A DNA stretch of 10,479 nucleotides from Treponema sp. (GTDB lineage: Bacteria; Spirochaetota; Spirochaetia; Treponematales; Treponemataceae): assembly GCA_003447785.1 (NCBI GenBank), contig DLYJ01000086.1, positions 1 through 10,479 of the forward strand, in the 5' to 3' direction. The notes below the pieces were generated by a model. The model was not told where the DNA came from. It worked only from the letters and a program-made list of their open reading frames with translations, and did no database searches. The position numbers were made by a program, and so were the translations under genes. Shown here one piece after another: positions 7,493 to 10,479 of this stretch (position 1 is the stretch's first letter; each line of letters starts with the position of its first letter).

Positions 7493-8057
7493 ATGTCCGA
7501 ATTTAATATAACCTATGACGAGCGCTGGGAAAATCTTACACTGGCGAATAATTATATTTTTTACATAGTAATGCGTCATCACCCGGACGCATGCAAGCAT
7601 TTGATTGAACTTTTACTTGGCATTAAAATCGACAAAATAGAAATGCGCGGAGAGGAATCTGTGTCTTGAGGATAATTCAATCAGACTGAATGATCGTGCC
7701 TTTAAACACTTTTTTATAGCAGAAAATTGTGTTAAAATTACAGGTAATAAAGAGATGCAGGAATTTTTTGAATTTTTACTTTCTAATAAAAGTTCAAATG
7801 GTTTTACTTCAGATTTGGGAAATTATGTTGAGGATGCAAAACATAATACCCGATGGAGGCAGCAGTATATGACATGGGAAAGAATGCAGACTTACGCAAG
7901 AGACGAAGGTTCGTTAGAAAAGGCAATTGAAATTGCCGAAAACCTCCTCAAAATGAACTTACTTACTCCAGAACAGATTGCACAGGCTGTAAATCTCCCC
8001 CTTGAACAGATTCTTTCCATAAAAGAGAATCTACTCGCAGAGCCGGCTGAAAAATAA
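7493..8057 (+). pseudogene. Rpn-family PD-(D/E)XK nuclease/putative transposase, internally deleted and frameshifted
   Basis: Two fragments of one gene are visible. Fragment A (7493-7669, 58 codons) reads MSEFNITYDERWENLTLANN ... LLGIKIDKIEMRGEE, the usual N-terminus of this family, then stops at TGA 7667-7669. Fragment B is one frame over (open from 7641). From about 7656 it reads NLCLEDNSIRLNDRAFK, then DAKHN.RWRQQYMTWER at about 7828-7884, then a C-terminal LTPEQIAQAVNLPLEQILSIKENL segment, ending at 8057. These are N- and C-terminal parts of the family. Roughly 90-110 residues of the middle, where the D...ExQ-type nuclease core lies, are absent, so the product should be inactive. From the Met at 7755, fragment B alone could give a 100-aa protein, but no ribosome site is evident there. 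Upstream, 7413-7441 has only a weak TTTTTA/TATAGT promoter resemblance, and GTGGGA is a poor ribosome site. The estimate of missing length is from memory of family members. Confidence 0.87.
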
Positions 8058-8059
8058 AT

Positions 8060-8121
8060 ATCCGCGCCTCATTCACACGTATCCGTGTCTCATCCCCACG
8101 TATCTGTGTTCATCTGTGTCT
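8060..8121 (+). repeat. Right copy of the dispersed ATCTGTGT-type repeat tract
   Basis: Related octamers start at 8060 (ATCCGCGC), 8081 (ATCCGTGT), 8102 and 8112 (ATCTGTGT), spaced 21, 21 and 10 bp. The tract begins 3 bp after the pseudogene stop. Bases 8097-8121 are identical to 7312-7336 in the same orientation. The internal 21-bp unit CACGTATCYGTGTCTCATCC is partly tandem (8077 onward, repeated from 8097). No coding potential was seen. Confidence 0.85.
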
Positions 8122-8152
8122 TTATAAATTCGTCTCCTGCAAAATATTCCTG

Positions 8153-8181
8153 TTTCTATTTCTCCGTTTTTTATGTATAAT
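8153..8181 (+). promoter_or_regulatory. Candidate promoter of dut with consensus TATAAT close to the start codon
   Basis: A perfect TATAAT lies at 8176-8181, only 6 nt before the ATG at 8188. The -35 region at 17-bp spacing (8153-8158, TTTCTA) is poor. If used, transcription would begin at or within a few bases of the start codon, giving an essentially leaderless message. This agrees with the absence of any Shine-Dalgarno sequence upstream of dut. Confidence 0.5.
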
Positions 8182-8187
8182 AAAATC

Positions 8188-8628
8188 ATGAACAAAATTG
8201 ATATCAAATGTGTTGCTGCAAAAGGCGCTGTTATTCCGCAATATAAGACTGCAGGAGCTGCTGGTGCTGACATCTGCGCTCTTCTGGAAAGTGATGTTGT
8301 GCTCAAAAAAGGTGAGCGTGCCATGATTCCCACGGGGCTGTTTTTTGAAATCCCTGCCGGTTATGAAATTCAGGTAAGACCGCGCTCAGGGCTCGCTGCT
8401 AAAAACGGGGTTACTGTTTTAAACACTCCGGGAACCATAGATAGCGATTACCGCGGCGAAGTAAAAGTTATTCTTATCAATCTCGGTAGCGAAGACTTTA
8501 CTATAAAAAACGGTGAGAGAATTGCACAAATCGTTGTTGCGCCGGTAACTTTAGGTTCATTCCAGGTTGTTGATAAACTTGACGAAACTGAACGCGGCGC
8601 CGGTGGATTTGGAAGCACAGGAAAATAG
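8188..8628 (+). CDS. dut: Deoxyuridine 5'-triphosphate nucleotidohydrolase (dUTPase)
   Basis: The enzyme hydrolyses dUTP to dUMP and pyrophosphate, keeping uracil out of DNA and supplying dUMP for dTMP synthesis. It is a cytoplasmic homotrimer in this family. The 146-aa length is typical of trimeric dUTPases. All five motifs are present: motif 1 [10 protein letters not shown] (22-31), motif 2 PRSGLAAK (65-72), motif 3 [14 protein letters not shown] (79-92) with catalytic Asp85 and the substrate-gating Tyr88, motif 4 RIAQIVV (111-117), and motif 5 [10 protein letters not shown] (136-145), the C-terminal arm. The ATG at 8188 (MNKIDIK) is preferred to the one at 8173 because it matches the family's N-terminus and because the earlier ATG overlaps a TATAAT box. 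Neither has a Shine-Dalgarno sequence. The stop is 8 bp from lptF, suggesting co-transcription. Confidence 0.97.
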   Translation: MNKIDIKCVAAKGAVIPQYKTAGAAGADICALLESDVVLKKGERAMIPTGLFFEIPAGYEIQVRPRSGLAAKNGVTVLNTPGTIDSDYRGEVKVILINLGSEDFTIKNGERIAQIVVAPVTLGSFQVVDKLDETERGAGGFGSTGK

Positions 8629-8636
8629 TTTTTTAT

Positions 8637-10085
8637 ATGTTCCATTTGTCTGATAAAATCATCGAATTCAACAGGAAAGTTGATGAATTTTATAAAAAAA
8701 TCAGATCTAAATTCTCTTCAAAATATAACGATTCAAAAGTACAGAAATCTGTACGCCATATCGAAGCCTTAGGTTATTATTACTATCGTCTGGTTCATAA
8801 AAGCAGGGCTTCCAGGGCTGTACGGGAATTCATTAATTCAAAAATAAAACCTTTTTTTAAGGACTTTAACCTCTTAAATAAAATTTTTGAACTTTTATCC
8901 CTTTTGATGTTCAAACTGGGCTACAAAAAACAGGGCGAGTACTTATCAACTGCGATGCAGGAAAAATCCGGACTCAACCGCCACGTTTTGTACCGCTACC
9001 TTCTAAAAGAACTTTTTTTGTATTTCTTTGTAGCATTCCTGTTCTTCTTTTTTATTTTCTTTGTAAACCAGATTCTTCTGATTATCCAGAAAATCCTTGA
9101 AAAAAAGGTTCCTCTCTGGGACGTAATGCGCCTTATGACTTACGCCCTGCCGTCTATTATTGCCCAGTCGGCTCCTTTTGCCACCCTCGTAGGCTTTTTG
9201 ATGTGTCTCGGCCGCCTTGTAAGTGAAAACGAAATCCTTATTCTCCGGGCGTCAGGGCAGGGATATAAAACAATTTTGATTCCTGTTGTTTCCCTGGGAC
9301 TTGCAATTTCCTGCGTTTCATTTTTTGTAAACGACTATATGCTTCCGGTGGGAACCATTAAATACAATGAGCTTTACCGTTCAATCCTTCAGTCAAATCC
9401 TGCAGTTGAACTTGAACCGAATTCCGTAAAAAAGGCCGTGGATAAAACTCTTGTAATCGGCCAGGTTAAGGACGAAAACGTAAGCGATCTGCTTTTCTTT
9501 GATACGGGCACTGACGAACAGCAGCGTATTATCGTTGCAGACGCCTCTGTCGTAAAAAAGGCCAGTGAGCCCGGCGTTCTTATGGCAATTCAGATGAATA
9601 ACGCCACTGTCCTTCTTTTTGACAAGGCCCGCCGCGACAAATACGATGTTCTGACTTCTGACTCCATGCTTCTGAATGTTTTTGAATCTTCAATCAGTTC
9701 AACTTCAAATCGTGTAAGCCCCCGGGAAATGACAAGCTATGACCTTTACAAGCGAATCAAGGCTTTTGAAAAAATGGAAGGTCACTCTAAAAAACAGCTC
9801 AATTCATATAAACTTGAATACAATAAAAAGTTCTCCCTGCCGTTTGGTTCAATCTTTTTTGCCTTCCTTGCGCTTCCTCTTGCTCTTATGTTCGGAAAGC
9901 ACAACGGTCAGACCATCGGTTTGATTATTGGAATTGTTATCAGTGTTTTGTACTGGACAATGATGATTCTTGGACAGATTTTTGGTAACCGCGGTGGTTA
10001 TTCAGGTTTCTGGATGATGTGGGCCCCGAACATTACGATTTTTATTGTCGGGACATGCTTTTACGCGGGGCTTTTAAAAAAATGA
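8637..10085 (+). CDS. lptF: LptF/LptG-family (YjgP/YjgQ) permease with long N-terminal extension
   Basis: Membrane subunit of the ABC exporter that extracts lipopolysaccharide-type lipids from the inner membrane and passes them to the periplasmic bridge, working with LptG and the ATPase LptB. The 482 aa hold six predicted membrane segments: about 121-150, 162-192, 209-233, 398-420, 425-449 and 456-480. A periplasmic beta-rich domain lies at about 234-395. The family's cytoplasmic coupling segment RLVSENEILILRASGQG is at 193-209. Odd: about 115 basic, aromatic-rich residues precede the first membrane segment, where family members usually have about 10. Met107 (8955) would give a standard-sized 376-aa protein but has no ribosome site; the ATG at 8637 has only a distant AGGA (8619-8622). 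No stop interrupts the extension. It overlaps the next gene by 4 bp. The F rather than G assignment rests on gene order. In a spirochaete lacking classical LPS, the substrate could be another glycolipid. Confidence 0.9.
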   Translation: MFHLSDKIIEFNRKVDEFYKKIRSKFSSKYNDSKVQKSVRHIEALGYYYYRLVHKSRASRAVREFINSKIKPFFKDFNLLNKIFELLSLLMFKLGYKKQGEYLSTAMQEKSGLNRHVLYRYLLKELFLYFFVAFLFFFFIFFVNQILLIIQKILEKKVPLWDVMRLMTYALPSIIAQSAPFATLVGFLMCLGRLVSENEILILRASGQGYKTILIPVVSLGLAISCVSFFVNDYMLPVGTIKYNELYRSILQSNPAVELEPNSVKKAVDKTLVIGQVKDENVSDLLFFDTGTDEQQRIIVADASVVKKASEPGVLMAIQMNNATVLLFDKARRDKYDVLTSDSMLLNVFESSISSTSNRVSPREMTSYDLYKRIKAFEKMEGHSKKQLNSYKLEYNKKFSLPFGSIFFAFLALPLALMFGKHNGQTIGLIIGIVISVLYWTMMILGQIFGNRGGYSGFWMMWAPNITIFIVGTCFYAGLLKK

Positions 10086-10479
10086 CGCTTGTTAAATATC
10101 TTGTCAGAAAATTTGTTCCTCTTTTAATCGGCTCTGTATTCTTTTTTGCCTTTGTACTGGTTCTTGTAGACCTTTTCATGAACCTCTGGAATTTTATTTC
10201 AAATGCTGTTCCGGCAGGCACGGTTTTTAAAATCATGGTCCTGTACATTCCAAAAACGATGTGGTACGCAGCCCCCCTTGGAATTCTTTTTGCAGTTTCT
10301 TACACGCTTTCTGACTTTTACGCAAATAATGAACTTATTGCGATTTTTGCTTCGGGAGTTCCCCTCATTAAGTTTACGGCACCTCTTCTTGTAATTTCCG
10401 TATTATTGAGTTTTGGACTTTTTTATTTTGAAGACAAGGTTGTAGTTCCCACTTATGCAAAAAAAGTTGAATTGCAGGA
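10082..10479 (+). CDS. lptG: LptF/LptG-family permease, N-terminal part (runs off window)
   Basis: Partner permease of the preceding gene in the lipid-export ABC complex. The start ATG overlaps the lptF stop in an ATGA (10082-10085), a typical translational-coupling arrangement that fits stoichiometric production of the two halves. The 132 visible codons read MTLVKYLVRKFVPLLIGSVF, with a first membrane segment at about 11-34, a second around 55-78 (TMWYAAPLGILFAVSYTLSD), and the conserved cytoplasmic segment SDFYANNELIAIFASGVP at about 77-94. A third membrane segment at about 100-118 leads into FYFEDKVVVP, the start of the periplasmic domain. There is no N-terminal extension, unlike the preceding gene. 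The rest lies beyond the window. The F/G distinction is by order only. Confidence 0.9.
   Translation, partial: MTLVKYLVRKFVPLLIGSVFFFAFVLVLVDLFMNLWNFISNAVPAGTVFKIMVLYIPKTMWYAAPLGILFAVSYTLSDFYANNELIAIFASGVPLIKFTAPLLVISVLLSFGLFYFEDKVVVPTYAKKVELQ

Noticed and set aside
7296..8121. CRISPR array or integron-like array from the ATCTGTGT repeats
   Set aside because: The repeat units are 8-31 bp with near-constant 10/21-bp spacing and no unique spacers of normal length; no cas or integrase gene is present.
8173..8187. Upstream ATG of dut (MYNKI...)
   Set aside because: It overlaps the consensus TATAAT, has no ribosome site, and the five added residues are not typical of the family; the ATG at 8188 fits better.

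Overview
The window looks like chromosomal DNA of a host-associated spirochaete, most likely a gut or rumen Treponema. This is inference. It rests on moderately AT-rich DNA, two adjacent large beta-helix lipoproteins with Listeria-Bacteroides (InlB B) repeats, a remnant of the Rpn/PD-(D/E)XK 'putative transposase' family that is abundant in Treponema, and an LPS-transport-type permease pair. All genes are on the + strand.

Layout. (1) 1-767: 3' third of pnp (polynucleotide phosphorylase), closed by a strong intrinsic terminator. (2) 854-7296: a self-contained two-gene unit with a candidate extended -10 promoter, two large probable surface lipoproteins (955 and 1146 aa) separated by 17 bp, and a second strong terminator. 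The proteins share a modular plan: N-terminal beta-rich domain, a 'YVS..G.D'-type entry, a right-handed beta-helix, and a closing KF.VT...G.L module. That entry-to-closing module occurs three times across the two genes. The first protein adds a PVEP linker encoded by 9-bp repeats and a C-terminal Ig-like domain. The second inserts an InlB B repeat before each of its two modules. (3) 7296-8121: an accessory scar, made of a broken Rpn-family nuclease pseudogene whose catalytic middle is missing, flanked in direct orientation by non-coding repeat tracts that share a 31-bp sequence (one mismatch) and show roughly 10/21-bp periodicity. (4) 8153-10479: dut (dUTPase), possibly leaderless, then lptF and lptG (the latter cut by the window end), apparently one transcription unit with an ATGA overlap between the permease genes.

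How the genes fit together. pnp, dut and lptFG are housekeeping genes (RNA decay, nucleotide pool sanitation, envelope lipid export). The lipoprotein pair is the accessory surface-exposed cargo between them. Nothing here forms a recognisable defence system or complete mobile element. The most unusual elements are the shared module architecture of the lipoprotein pair and the repeat-flanked, internally deleted nuclease.
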